This document shows positions 35,262-43,195 of a stretch of DNA of 64,000 nt, piece by piece. Below the pieces are notes generated by a model. It was not told the origin of the DNA and did no database searches. It saw only the letters and a program-made list of their open reading frames with translations. The stretch is from PSRF01 sp051000815 (GTDB lineage Bacteria; Acidobacteriota; Blastocatellia; Pyrinomonadales; Pyrinomonadaceae). The stretch's first letter is position 1. Each line of letters opens with the position of its first letter. Where the stretch lies: assembly GCA_051000815.1 (NCBI GenBank), contig JBPCNX010000013.1, positions 1 through 64,000 on the forward strand. The letters run 5' to 3'. The position numbers were made by a program, and so were the translations under genes.

Positions 35262-36306
35262 GTAGACCCTTCGCGATCAGCAATTCTGCGTTGAGGATTG
35301 CTGCTCCCGCCGCGCCGCGAATCGTGTTGTGACTTAACACGACAAAGCGGTAGTCCAGCACACGGTCAGGCAGAACACGGCCGATGGTGATACTCATACC
35401 ATCGCCCGCGTCGCGATCTAACTTTGGTTGCGGCCGATCCGGCTCATCACGCACCAGAATCGGGTAACGCGGCGCTGAATGGAGTTTCAACTCCTGCGGC
35501 AGCGATGTGAATGAGACCAGAGCTGCGCGAACTTCTGCGAGGCTCGCTGAACGCTCCAGGCTGATTCGCACGGCAGCCATATGGCCATCAGCAACGTTAA
35601 CGCGGTTACACTGCGCACTAACCTCAGTCGCCGCCGGTTCGATCCCTTGGGGACTCACTCGCCCGAGGATTTTTCCAGTCTCCTGCTCGATTTTCTCTTC
35701 TTCGCCACCAATAAACGGCAGCACGTTATCCAGGATGTCCATCGAAGCCACTCCGGGATAACCCGCGCCTGAAAGCGCTTGCATGGTCGTGGCTACAACT
35801 GCTTTCACGCCAAAACTCGAGTGCAGCGGCGCCAGGGCCAAAGCCAACATGATGGTTGAGCAATTTGGATTAGTAACAATGAACCCGCCCTCGGGAAATC
35901 TCCGGCGCTGCGCTTCGAGAAGGGCGAGATGATCGTGATTCACTTCTGGAATCAAGAGGGGCACGTCCTGATCCATGCGATAAGCTGAGGAGTTGCTAAT
36001 TACGGGATATCCCGCTCGCGCAAACTTTCCTTCCGCCTCCCTCGCGATATCGCCTGGCAAGCTGGAAAAAATCAAATCACAATCAAGCGGTGGCTCGGGG
36101 GACTGCACACTCAAAGTCCTGGCACTGGCAGGCATTTCGCCTGGCAATCTCCATGAACACGCTTCTGAGTATTGTTTCCCCTGTGAACGATCCGAAGCGG
36201 CAAGCGCCATCACTTCAAACTGCGGGTGATGTTCCAGCAGTTGAATAAAGCGCTGCCCTACTGTTCCCGTCGCCCCAAGAATGCCGGCGCGCAATTTCCC
36301 GCTCAT
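35254..36306 (-). CDS. asd: Aspartate-semialdehyde dehydrogenase (archaeal/fungal-type)
   Basis: This 350-residue enzyme reduces aspartyl-4-phosphate to aspartate semialdehyde with NADPH, the second step toward lysine, threonine and methionine. The NADP-binding loop is ILGATGTVGQRFI (residues 9-21), the catalytic Cys is C149 in NPNCSTIM, and HMAAVRISLE-type residues give the downstream substrate site. The sequence looks like the archaeal/fungal subfamily rather than the E. coli type. It is the last gene of the lysine operon, with a four-base overlap with the aminotransferase gene. Confidence 0.93.
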   Translation of the reverse strand: MSGKLRAGILGATGTVGQRFIQLLEHHPQFEVMALAASDRSQGKQYSEACSWRLPGEMPASARTLSVQSPEPPLDCDLIFSSLPGDIAREAEGKFARAGYPVISNSSAYRMDQDVPLLIPEVNHDHLALLEAQRRRFPEGGFIVTNPNCSTIMLALALAPLHSSFGVKAVVATTMQALSGAGYPGVASMDILDNVLPFIGGEEEKIEQETGKILGRVSPQGIEPAATEVSAQCNRVNVADGHMAAVRISLERSASLAEVRAALVSFTSLPQELKLHSAPRYPILVRDEPDRPQPKLDRDAGDGMSITIGRVLPDRVLDYRFVVLSHNTIRGAAGAAILNAELLIAKGLLN

Positions 36307-37451
36307 TTGGATCTCCCCTGAACGCTCAGCGCTCGTTCCATGCGCGCCACACCCTCCTCAAGCTTCGGTTCATCAGCACAAAAAGAGATTCGCAGGTAGC
36401 CTTCACCTTCGCCGCCAAATGCTGATCCGGGGACCGTAATCACCCCATGCTCGAGCAGGTTCTCGGCCACCGCCAACGAAGGTCCATACTCACTCACATT
36501 CATCATCGTGTAGAAGGCGCCGTCAGGAACTACCGCGGTCAAGCCAAGCTCGCGTCGAATGAGGTGGATCAAATAATCGCGGCGGCGGTGAAACGTGTGC
36601 CGAATCTCGGCGCGAGCAGTCTCAGCCTCGGGTGTCCACGCTGCCAGCCCGGCTTTTTGAGAAACCGTCGACGCGCATGTTGTGACGTAACCATGCAGAA
36701 CAAGCGCAGAACGAATAACTGCCTCGTCGCCACAAATCCACCCCAACCGCCAACCGGTCATACTCATGGATTTTGATAGGCCACTAATAACAATTGTCCG
36801 CTCGTAAAACGATGAGGCTGACTGTGGCCGTTCTTTCGTGAAGTAAATGTCGCGATAAATTTCGTCACTCAGGAGATAGATACCTGTTCCCTTCAGGACC
36901 GCTGCGATTCCCGACAAGTCCCCTGCTGACAACGTACGGCCGGTTGGATTCGAAGGACTGACGCAGACGACGACGCTGGTTCTGGGTGAAATTGACCGCT
37001 GAAACGATTCGGCAGAAAACGAAAACCCTGTTTCCGCTCCCATGCGATATGTGATTGGGGTGCCACCGGCCATACGCACAATCGTCGGATAGGCGACGAA
37101 ACCAGGATCCGGAATGAGAACCTCGTCGCCACTCTGCACCAAAGTCATTAAAGCCAAATAGAGCGCTTCCTGCGAACCGGCGGTAATCACCACCTGATCC
37201 CCTGTTAGTCTCAAATCCGGGTAATCATTAGCAACACGCTCCCGTAACTCAGGGAGTCCGGCCTGCAACGTATAACCGTTCTGCTCCTCCGCGATCACTT
37301 TGATCGCCGCCTGGCGAATCACGTCTGGTGTGGGAAGGTCGGGTTCACCCAAGCCCAAACTAATATCGCCGGGTTTGGCGCGATCTGAGATTTTGCGAAT
37401 CGGGCTTTTCTCGATGTTGCGCAAAAACGGTGGCGGCTCAAAGTCCTTCAA
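36303..37451 (-). CDS. PLP aminotransferase, probable N-succinyl-DAP aminotransferase (DapC role)
   Basis: This 382-residue class I/II aminotransferase has the PLP lysine K227 in ISGLSKSMSMTGWRLGW, the SPSNPTGR motif at 165-172 and the DEIYRDIYF segment at 196-204. Sequence alone does not fix the substrate. Placement between dapD and asd, with four-base overlaps to both, makes N-succinyl-2-amino-6-oxopimelate transamination (DapC role) the best guess. An aspartate or aromatic aminotransferase cannot be excluded. Confidence 0.82.
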   Translation of the reverse strand: MKDFEPPPFLRNIEKSPIRKISDRAKPGDISLGLGEPDLPTPDVIRQAAIKVIAEEQNGYTLQAGLPELRERVANDYPDLRLTGDQVVITAGSQEALYLALMTLVQSGDEVLIPDPGFVAYPTIVRMAGGTPITYRMGAETGFSFSAESFQRSISPRTSVVVCVSPSNPTGRTLSAGDLSGIAAVLKGTGIYLLSDEIYRDIYFTKERPQSASSFYERTIVISGLSKSMSMTGWRLGWICGDEAVIRSALVLHGYVTTCASTVSQKAGLAAWTPEAETARAEIRHTFHRRRDYLIHLIRRELGLTAVVPDGAFYTMMNVSEYGPSLAVAENLLEHGVITVPGSAFGGEGEGYLRISFCADEPKLEEGVARMERALSVQGRSK

Positions 37452-38281
37452 CGCAGGTAGTCCTCCAGTTGCACCGCGCGATCAGTCTTCGCATCCCGGT
37501 ATTTAACGATCACGGCTGCGTAGATGGAGAGTCCCCATTCACGTCCGCGTTCACTCTGAACTGCGCGCGATCCGGGGACGACGACCGCGCCCGCGGGAAT
37601 TTCCAATGGTGCGTCCGGCTGTCGTTGATAGACCTTTTCCCGAACCAGGTCGTAAACCGGTGTAGACCCGGTGAGGATTGTTCCAGCGGCTAACACCGCC
37701 CGCTCGCGCACGATCGTGCCTTCATAAACCCCGCAGCCGCCGCCCACAAGGACGTCGTCTTCGATCACTACCGGAATAGCACCGACGGGTTCGAGGACTC
37801 CGCCAATTTGAGCCGCCGCAGAGAGATGGACCCGCTTACCAATCTGCGCGCACGAACCTACGAGAGCGTGACTATCGATCATCGTCCCTTCATCAACATA
37901 GGCGCCGGCATTGACGTACATCGGCGGCATACAGACGACGCCGTGTGCGACAAATGCACCATCGCGAATACTCGAGCCGCCCGGCACGATTCGCACTTCA
38001 GCAGCCGTGGTCAGCGGTTGTACGGGATAAGTGTCCTTGTCAAAAAACCGCAGGCTGGAACTCGCCGACATGTCAATCAGCACGCCCATACGAAAACCGA
38101 GCAGAATGCCCTGCTTCACCCACGCGTTGACGCACCATTGGCCAGAGGGGATTTTTTCCGCGGCGCGAATCTCGCCTCGGTTGAGTGCGGATTTAAACTC
38201 AGCAAAAAGGAGACGATCAGCGTCGGTGAAAGGTGTATCTACTGTTGCCGCCAGTTCTTCTATTCGCTCACGCAGCGGCAT
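37448..38281 (-). CDS. dapD: Tetrahydrodipicolinate N-succinyltransferase
   Basis: This 277-residue enzyme transfers succinyl from succinyl-CoA to tetrahydrodipicolinate. The C-terminal part is a left-handed beta-helix of hexapeptide repeats (GAFVAHGVVCMPPMYVNAGA, VLVGGGCGVYEGTIV, ERAVLAAGTIL). Family markers are RFFDKDTYPVQPL, SSIRDGAFV and the YVDEGTMIDSHALVGSC block. Length and order match DapD. The start overlaps the end of dapA by 14 bases and its own end overlaps the aminotransferase, so all are translationally coupled. It shows the pathway is the succinylase branch. Confidence 0.95.
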   Translation of the reverse strand: MPLRERIEELAATVDTPFTDADRLLFAEFKSALNRGEIRAAEKIPSGQWCVNAWVKQGILLGFRMGVLIDMSASSSLRFFDKDTYPVQPLTTAAEVRIVPGGSSIRDGAFVAHGVVCMPPMYVNAGAYVDEGTMIDSHALVGSCAQIGKRVHLSAAAQIGGVLEPVGAIPVVIEDDVLVGGGCGVYEGTIVRERAVLAAGTILTGSTPVYDLVREKVYQRQPDAPLEIPAGAVVVPGSRAVQSERGREWGLSIYAAVIVKYRDAKTDRAVQLEDYLR

Positions 38282-39191
38282 GTGAAGTTCCTTTCAACAG
38301 TCCCAACTCGGTAAGCACGATGCGCAGCCGCGCTTTGCTTTGCTCTTGAATCGGCACGAGGGGCAGCCGAAAAACCTCTTGCATCAATCCCATCATCGTG
38401 AGGGCGGCCTTTACCGGCCCGGGACTGGACTCGATGAAGTTCACCTCCATGAGTGGTAAGAGTTGATAGTGCAGCGCGCGAGCTTCACTCAAATTCCCCG
38501 CTAGGGCCAGGTTAACCATTCGCGACATCAACTCCGGCGCCTCATTCGAAGCGACTGAAATTAATCCGTCGGCTCCAAGGGCTATCAATGGAAACGTGAA
38601 TGAGTCGTCGCCGGAAAGAACGCGAAAGCCCGACGGCCGCTCTCGCAGTATTTCCATAATCTGCCCAAGATTTCCGGATGCTTCCTTCACGGCCACGATG
38701 TTCTCGACGTCCCGAGCAAGTCGTAAGGTAGTTTGCGCTGTGATATTCGACGACGTCCGTCCCGGCACGTTATAGATCACCACGGGCAAATCATTTACAG
38801 CTTCAGCCACGGCGCGGAAGTGAGCATATAAGCCTTCCTGAGTAGGCTTGTTATAGAAAGGCGCAACAACGAGGACGGCGTCCGTTCCGAGTGCACGCGC
38901 CTGTTGCGAATATTCTATGGCGGCAGCCGTGGCGTTGCTGCCCGTGCCTGCGATGACACGCGCTCGGCCCTTGGCAGTATCGATCGTTAGTTTGATGACC
39001 TGCCGATCCTCGGCTTCGCTCAGCGTAGCGCTTTCGCCGGTTGTACCGCAGGGCACCAGCAGCTTCACTCCGCCCGCAATCTGATGTTCGATTAGCCGGC
39101 GCAGCGCGTCCTCGTCTACCGCGCCGTTGCTTGTGAACGGCGTTACGAGTGCGGTGGCGCAACCACTCAGCCAGTCAATGTTAGTCGTCAT
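38268..39191 (-). CDS. dapA: 4-hydroxy-tetrahydrodipicolinate synthase
   Basis: This 307-residue aldolase condenses pyruvate with aspartate semialdehyde. The Schiff-base lysine is K169 in NIVAVKEASGN and the catalytic Tyr is Y140 in VVIYNVPGRTS; PCGTTGES is the TTGE loop. ATG 39191 was chosen: it has GAAGGAG 9 bases upstream and gives the normal length and N-terminus (WLSGCATALVTPF). The longer frame upstream translates a 7-bp repeat and is not coding. It lies downstream of dapB with the inverted heptad repeat in between. Confidence 0.95.
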   Translation of the reverse strand: MTTNIDWLSGCATALVTPFTSNGAVDEDALRRLIEHQIAGGVKLLVPCGTTGESATLSEAEDRQVIKLTIDTAKGRARVIAGTGSNATAAAIEYSQQARALGTDAVLVVAPFYNKPTQEGLYAHFRAVAEAVNDLPVVIYNVPGRTSSNITAQTTLRLARDVENIVAVKEASGNLGQIMEILRERPSGFRVLSGDDSFTFPLIALGADGLISVASNEAPELMSRMVNLALAGNLSEARALHYQLLPLMEVNFIESSPGPVKAALTMMGLMQEVFRLPLVPIQEQSKARLRIVLTELGLLKGTSHAAA

Positions 39192-39220
39192 GAAGCTGTT
39201 CTCCTTCGGAGGAAATTTCA

Positions 39221-39361
39221 GATTGCCGATTGCCAATTGCCGATTGCCGATTTTCCAATTTGTGATTGTTGATTTCCGATTTTTAGTTTCCAACCGGCGA
39301 TTGTGGATTAGTGAGTGATCATTTGCTAATAATCGGCAATCGGCAATTGGCAATCGGCAAT
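39221..39361. repeat. Inverted GATTGCC heptad arrays between dapB and dapA
   Basis: The array at 39221-39253 reads GATTGCC GATTGCC AATTGCC GATTGCC GATT. The array at 39331-39361 is its exact reverse complement over 31 bases, leaving a 77-bp centre that carries decayed heptads. In the operon mRNA the two arms can pair into a long hairpin just downstream of the dapB stop codon (39361) and about 30 bases upstream of dapA. Confidence 0.9.
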
Positions 39362-40065
39362 TACTTATTGCTCGCCACGAAGTCGTCAATCACTTCCGAA
39401 AACTCGTAGACTCCATTGCGTCCCACAATCCAACTCGCCGCCAGCAATGCGCCTGCGGCAAATCCTTCGCGTGAACGCGCGGTGTGCGTCAAGGTAATTT
39501 GATCCGGAGGCGAGTCGAATCCCACTCGATGTGTGCCAGGAATATATCCGGCGCGGGTCGAAGCAATCGGAATATCCCGCTCCGAATGTTCCTTCAGCAA
39601 AGCAACTAAGCTTAGAGCTGTGCCCGAAGGTGCATCTCGCTTCCGTGCATGGTGTGCCTCTTCAATAAACGGCGCATAGTCCGGCACAGAAGCGAATAGA
39701 GCTGCCGCGTGCGCAACCAAACGATAGAAGATATTTACGCCGACTGAGAAATTAGCACCGTAAACCAATGCCCCATGATGCTCGAGAATGATCTGACGGA
39801 CCTGAGACTCTTGAGCTTGCCAGGCCGTTGTTCCTTCTACGAGAGGCACGCCCGCGTGTGCGCAGGCTTTAACGTTCTTCAGCACGGCGCCGGAAACCGA
39901 GAAGTCGATCGCGGCGTCGTGACCACGCAGTTGATTGGCCAGCTCTTCAATCCCGCACACCGCTGCGGGCGATCCCAGGACCGTCCCAATCTCGTGGCCG
40001 GCATGGCGCGCCCTCGTGGCCACAAGTTGTCCCATTACTCCGTTTCCAATTAAGGCGAGTTTCAT
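39361..40065 (-). CDS. dapB: 4-hydroxy-tetrahydrodipicolinate reductase
   Basis: This 234-residue enzyme reduces hydroxytetrahydrodipicolinate with NAD(P)H. The nucleotide-binding motif is LALIGNGVMGQLV at the N-terminus, and the substrate site is EEAHHARKRDAPSGTALSLV with the conserved His-Lys-Asp and SGTA turn. It is shorter than the usual 260-270 residues, mainly by loops, as in some thermophile and acidobacterial enzymes. It begins 18 bp after dapE, which indicates co-transcription. The TAA stop borders the inverted heptad repeat. Confidence 0.92.
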   Translation of the reverse strand: MKLALIGNGVMGQLVATRARHAGHEIGTVLGSPAAVCGIEELANQLRGHDAAIDFSVSGAVLKNVKACAHAGVPLVEGTTAWQAQESQVRQIILEHHGALVYGANFSVGVNIFYRLVAHAAALFASVPDYAPFIEEAHHARKRDAPSGTALSLVALLKEHSERDIPIASTRAGYIPGTHRVGFDSPPDQITLTHTARSREGFAAGALLAASWIVGRNGVYEFSEVIDDFVASNK

Positions 40066-40083
40066 TAACTTCTTACTTCTATC

Positions 40084-41115
40084 TCACAGCGTACCAGTCG
40101 CAGTAGCTTGTCCCAGGTCAGGAGAAAGTGTTCTTGCCGCTTTCACGTATAGCTCAACTGCCTTGAGTAACTCCGACTTGGAGACCCGCTCCTGATCAGT
40201 ATGAGCATTGAGGATCGACCCGGGGCCAAGCAACAATGCCTTTCCCCAGCGCGAAAGATAAGGAATGTCAGTTGTAAACCTGACCACGCACTGTTCAATT
40301 CCACTGATAGTCATCAAACGTACCGGCCCGTGCTCTGAAGAATATTTGACCTGGGCACGCCCCGCGACTGCCTCTTCGATGAACTTCTTCACTGTCGCAA
40401 CGTCCGTTACCAGCCGAAGCTGCAACTCGGCCTCAGCGTGAGCAGGTATGACATTCGGCTTCGTACCACCTGCGATCACACCGATGTTGCACGTTGTCTC
40501 ACCAAAGAATTGATCACTCGGCCAGTCGCAGCGGCGCAGATCTTCCAGAACGTCCAGAAGCTTCGTGATGGCTGAATCTCCTTGTTCAGGATACGCGGAG
40601 TGCGCCGCACGTCCGGCAGTCGTAATCGTAAAACGCAAAGAGCCTTTAGTGCCGCTTGCCAGCAGATTGTCCGTCGGCTCACCATTAATCAGATAACGGC
40701 ATTTGCCCGCCATGGCGTGTTCATTTGCCGCGGTTGCGCCGGCACTTGCCATCTCTTCGTCAACCGTAAAGAGCAAGCCAACCTCGGCAAAGCCACTCGC
40801 GCGAAGTCTTTCGGCGGCAAAAATCTGGGCCGCAATTATGCCCTTAGCATCGCAAGCCCCGCGGCCGTGGAGATACTCTGCGTCTTCACTCGAAGCGATG
40901 TGGGGCGGCACCGTATCCAGATGGGTCGCAAATACAATTCGCGGAGGCGCGCCAGTCGTAGCCAACAAGTTCGCGCGCGTTCCGATAACCGGCTGCAACT
41001 CAGTCTCGTATCCGAGCGTTTTGAGATAAGAAGCCAGGAAACCACTCACTGCGGCTTCATCTCCGGTCACCGAAGGAATGTCGATTAATTTCCTGGTAAG
41101 TTCGAAAAGGTTCAT
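40084..41115 (-). CDS. dapE: M20-family deacylase, probable succinyl-DAP desuccinylase
   Basis: This 343-residue metallohydrolase has the M20 metal ligands: FATHLDTVPP (His, Asp), GRGACDAKG (bridging Asp), DEEMASAG (Glu-Glu) and the C-terminal AHTDQE His. GTKGSLRFTITTAGRAAHSAYPEQ marks the dimerisation domain. ATG 41115 was chosen; the start at 41151 adds a poor extension. Sequence alone could also fit ArgE or a DapE-like deacetylase; the lysine operon and DapD favour succinyl-DAP. Start and spacing indicate coupling to dapB. Confidence 0.85.
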   Translation of the reverse strand: MNLFELTRKLIDIPSVTGDEAAVSGFLASYLKTLGYETELQPVIGTRANLLATTGAPPRIVFATHLDTVPPHIASSEDAEYLHGRGACDAKGIIAAQIFAAERLRASGFAEVGLLFTVDEEMASAGATAANEHAMAGKCRYLINGEPTDNLLASGTKGSLRFTITTAGRAAHSAYPEQGDSAITKLLDVLEDLRRCDWPSDQFFGETTCNIGVIAGGTKPNVIPAHAEAELQLRLVTDVATVKKFIEEAVAGRAQVKYSSEHGPVRLMTISGIEQCVVRFTTDIPYLSRWGKALLLGPGSILNAHTDQERVSKSELLKAVELYVKAARTLSPDLGQATATGTL

Positions 41116-41134
41116 TCGGCGAACTGTCCTTTCA

Positions 41135-41270
41135 TCGTCCCCGTGCTTCAATCAGGTGCGCGGTAAAGTCTCTGACTTGCCGACAGCCACACACAATGCT
41201 TTGATCGCGGGGCTCAGCCCCGCGTGAAGAGGAAACTAGTCGGGCGGTAAGTCCGAGACTTACCGCGCAC
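41135..41270. repeat. REP-like palindrome cluster between lysC and dapE
   Basis: Three hairpins in a row: GGTAAAGTC/GACTTGCC near 41162, CGCGGGGCTCAGCCCCGCG at 41206-41224, and GCGGTAAGTC/GACTTACCGC at 41244-41266. The last two match the element at 32703-32765 in order, spacing and linker. Its place inside the operon may modulate processing or read-through from lysC to dapE. Confidence 0.75.
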
Positions 41271-41291
41271 CATTTCCGACTTCAAATGCAC

Positions 41292-42707
41292 TCAGGTAGT
41301 AGCTGTCATTCTCTGGAGATCATCCACCCGTGAACGGATATCAGCCTCAAAGAATGTTCGATGTAATCGCAAAACAGCTTCATTCAGTTGCCGCTCCTCA
41401 ATTACGAACGTCAGATTAATGCTCGATGAGCCCTGCGAGATCAACATCACGTTGATATCGCTGATAGTACTAAAGACGCGCGCTGCGATTCCGGGAGTAC
41501 CACGCAGTCCCGCACCGACCACGCAGATCATCGCCCGCGCTGTTTCCACTGTTACAGTTCCCAGCCGTTCCAGTTCAGTCACGATTGATTCGAGCGCGGT
41601 GGTGTCGTCGAGGGAAAGCGAGACACTGACTTCCGAAGTAGTAACTACGTCAACGACTGTGCGGTGCCGATCAAACACTTCGAAAATCGCGCGCAGAAAT
41701 CCGTAAGCGCCAAGCATGCGCGCGGAAGTAACCTGCACAGTAGTGATCCCGGTCTTGTGTGCAATCGCTTTCACAGTTTGCGCGGCGTTTTCGGTTTCCG
41801 CGCAGACGAGCGTCCCAGCTTCTTCCGGAGCGCGCGAATTACAAATGCGGACGGGAATCTCTCCTTCCACAGCAGGCTGAATAGTCTTCGGGTGCAAAAC
41901 CTTCGCGCCGAAGTATGCGAGTTCAGCAGCTTCAGCGTATGAGAGGCGGGGAATAGTCATGACGCCGGCAACAACCCGCGGGTCAGCGGTAAGAACGCCG
42001 GTGACATCGGTCCAAATCTGGATTTCTCGAGCCGCGAGTGCCGAGCCAACGATTGCCGCAGTGTAGTCGGAACCGCCACGACCGAGCGTAGTTGTTTTTC
42101 CGTCAACTGTGGCGCCGATAAAGCCGCCCAGCACAGGCACGCGCAACTGCTCAAGCAAAGGCCAAATCACCGCGGCGGTCTGGTTCGCTGTTGCTTCCGT
42201 CAATGGTGTTGCGGCGCCATGGTTATCATCAGTCGCGATGCATCTCCGCGCGTCGATCGCTGCTGCATCAACTCCCAGCGCGCACAAGGTTGCGGTTAGC
42301 AACAAACTGGAAAGCTGTTCCCCGAAAGCAAGAACGGCATCTTGAAGTGCGGGACGCTGCGCTGAATTTCGAGCGAGAGATTCAAGCAGCCCCAGGACTT
42401 CCGCACGAGTGCGATCGAGAGTTGCGCCGAACTCGATCGCGCCTTCGACGGTCAATAACTCCTCAGCGACATCCAGATGTCGCGCGAAGAATGGTTGCAG
42501 TGAAGCGGCGGCCTCCGCTGGGTGACCCGCCGCGGCTTGCTGCGCGCTGTTCAGCAAGGCATCTGTTACGCCGCTCATCGCGGAGACGATTACTACCGGC
42601 CGCATCTCCCTTCGAGCGGCGATAATGCCGGCGACGCGTTGAAATGCAGTCGCATTCTCGACCGAGGTACCACCAAACTTAATAACTGTTGACTGGCGTG
42701 CTGCCAT
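41292..42707 (-). CDS. lysC: Aspartate kinase, monofunctional
   Basis: This 471-residue enzyme phosphorylates aspartate, the first committed step to lysine. The N-terminus VIKFGGTSVENATAF is the nucleotide-binding motif, and LGRGGSDYTAAIVGSAL gives the kinase signature. Two ACT domains follow in the C-terminal third (GITTVQVTSARMLGAYGFLR and AMICVVGAGLRGTPGIAARV), the usual feedback-binding site for lysine or threonine. ATG 42707 was chosen; the longer frame to 42806 lies in the riboswitch-terminator leader. Ribosome site is weak. It heads the lysine operon and should be under riboswitch control. Confidence 0.95.
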   Translation of the reverse strand: MAARQSTVIKFGGTSVENATAFQRVAGIIAARREMRPVVIVSAMSGVTDALLNSAQQAAAGHPAEAAASLQPFFARHLDVAEELLTVEGAIEFGATLDRTRAEVLGLLESLARNSAQRPALQDAVLAFGEQLSSLLLTATLCALGVDAAAIDARRCIATDDNHGAATPLTEATANQTAAVIWPLLEQLRVPVLGGFIGATVDGKTTTLGRGGSDYTAAIVGSALAAREIQIWTDVTGVLTADPRVVAGVMTIPRLSYAEAAELAYFGAKVLHPKTIQPAVEGEIPVRICNSRAPEEAGTLVCAETENAAQTVKAIAHKTGITTVQVTSARMLGAYGFLRAIFEVFDRHRTVVDVVTTSEVSVSLSLDDTTALESIVTELERLGTVTVETARAMICVVGAGLRGTPGIAARVFSTISDINVMLISQGSSSINLTFVIEERQLNEAVLRLHRTFFEADIRSRVDDLQRMTATT

Positions 42708-42734
42708 TTGAAGCGAATTACTATCAGAAAAACT

Positions 42735-42766
42735 AAAAAAGCCGATCGTGAACGAACACGACCGGC
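42735..42766 (-). terminator. Riboswitch expression-platform terminator before lysC
   Basis: On the minus strand GCCGGTCGTG, loop TTCGTT and CACGATCGGC form a 10-bp stem with one G-U pair, followed by TTTTTT. It sits 28 bases before the lysC start and about 50 bases after the aptamer, the expected position of a lysine-induced transcription terminator. Confidence 0.9.
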
Positions 42767-42814
42767 CTTCATTGAAGAAATCTGGCGCGTGAAAATCCTC
42801 GCGCACAAATGTTA

Positions 42815-43006
42815 GTCGTAGCTCTCCACCGCAATCGGTGACAGTCGTGCGGATTTAGCCGCAGCAACCAACCTGTTGCCGGGAAGGATCGTCAACAAGC
42901 TTCGGCGGCCTTCCCCTTTCCGCGCGCGCAGAACCTTCCTGCCGTTGAAGCGTAAACGCTTCAACTACGCCGCCTACTCCTGGAGGTCGCTCCTCTACCT
43001 GCATGT
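42815..43006 (-). promoter_or_regulatory. Lysine riboswitch (L-box) aptamer
   Basis: Read 5' to 3' on the minus strand, this 192-base region has the conserved L-box blocks in order: AGGTAGAGGAGCG, AGGAGTA, a 9-bp GTTGAAGCG/CGCTTCAAC hairpin (42944-42965), GGGGAAGGCCGCCGAA, GGTTG, GCGG/CCGC, ACTGTCACCGATTGCGG and TGGAGAGCTAC. CACCG/CGGTG forms the last hairpin. These are the core and loops of the known lysine aptamer. With lysine bound, the downstream terminator should form and stop transcription of lysC and the dap genes. Recognition is by motif, not by computed score. Confidence 0.93.
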
Positions 43007-43035
43007 CAAAAGATCTGAACCAATTTGTGTGGCCC

Positions 43036-43064
43036 AAATTAGCGGCAAGGGTATGACTTGTCAA
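43036..43064 (-). promoter_or_regulatory. Promoter of the lysine operon
   Basis: On the minus strand TTGACA (43059-43064), a 17-bp spacer and TAATTT (43036-43041) precede the riboswitch. The -35 is perfect; the -10 keeps the key T, A and final T. Transcription would start near 43029, about 320 bases before lysC. Confidence 0.65.
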
Positions 43065-43129
43065 GCAGATGTTTCATCAAACGACAGTTGACGGCTCGAC
43101 AACAGTAGATGTTCTTACTTTTCTCTGTT

Positions 43130-43172
43130 CGCAAAAACAAAAGCGAGCTGAAGATGTCTCTCCAGCTCGCTT
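43130..43172 (-). terminator. Terminator of the Oar-like receptor gene
   Basis: Minus-strand AAGCGAGCTG and CAGCTCGCTT pair as a 10-bp stem with a 12-base loop, followed by TTGTTTTTG. It lies 24 bp after the receptor stop codon and insulates the lysine operon promoter beyond it. Confidence 0.9.
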
Positions 43173-43195
43173 CCCCTTATTCAGTTCACTGAGAC

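Noticed and set aside
39192..39389. 66-residue N-terminal extension of DapA
   Set aside because: It translates the inverted GATTGCC heptads; the internal ATG has a strong ribosome site and gives the normal length.
42708..42806. N-terminal extension of aspartate kinase from GTG 42806
   Set aside because: It lies in the leader, between the aptamer and through the terminator; the kinase motif starts right after ATG 42707.
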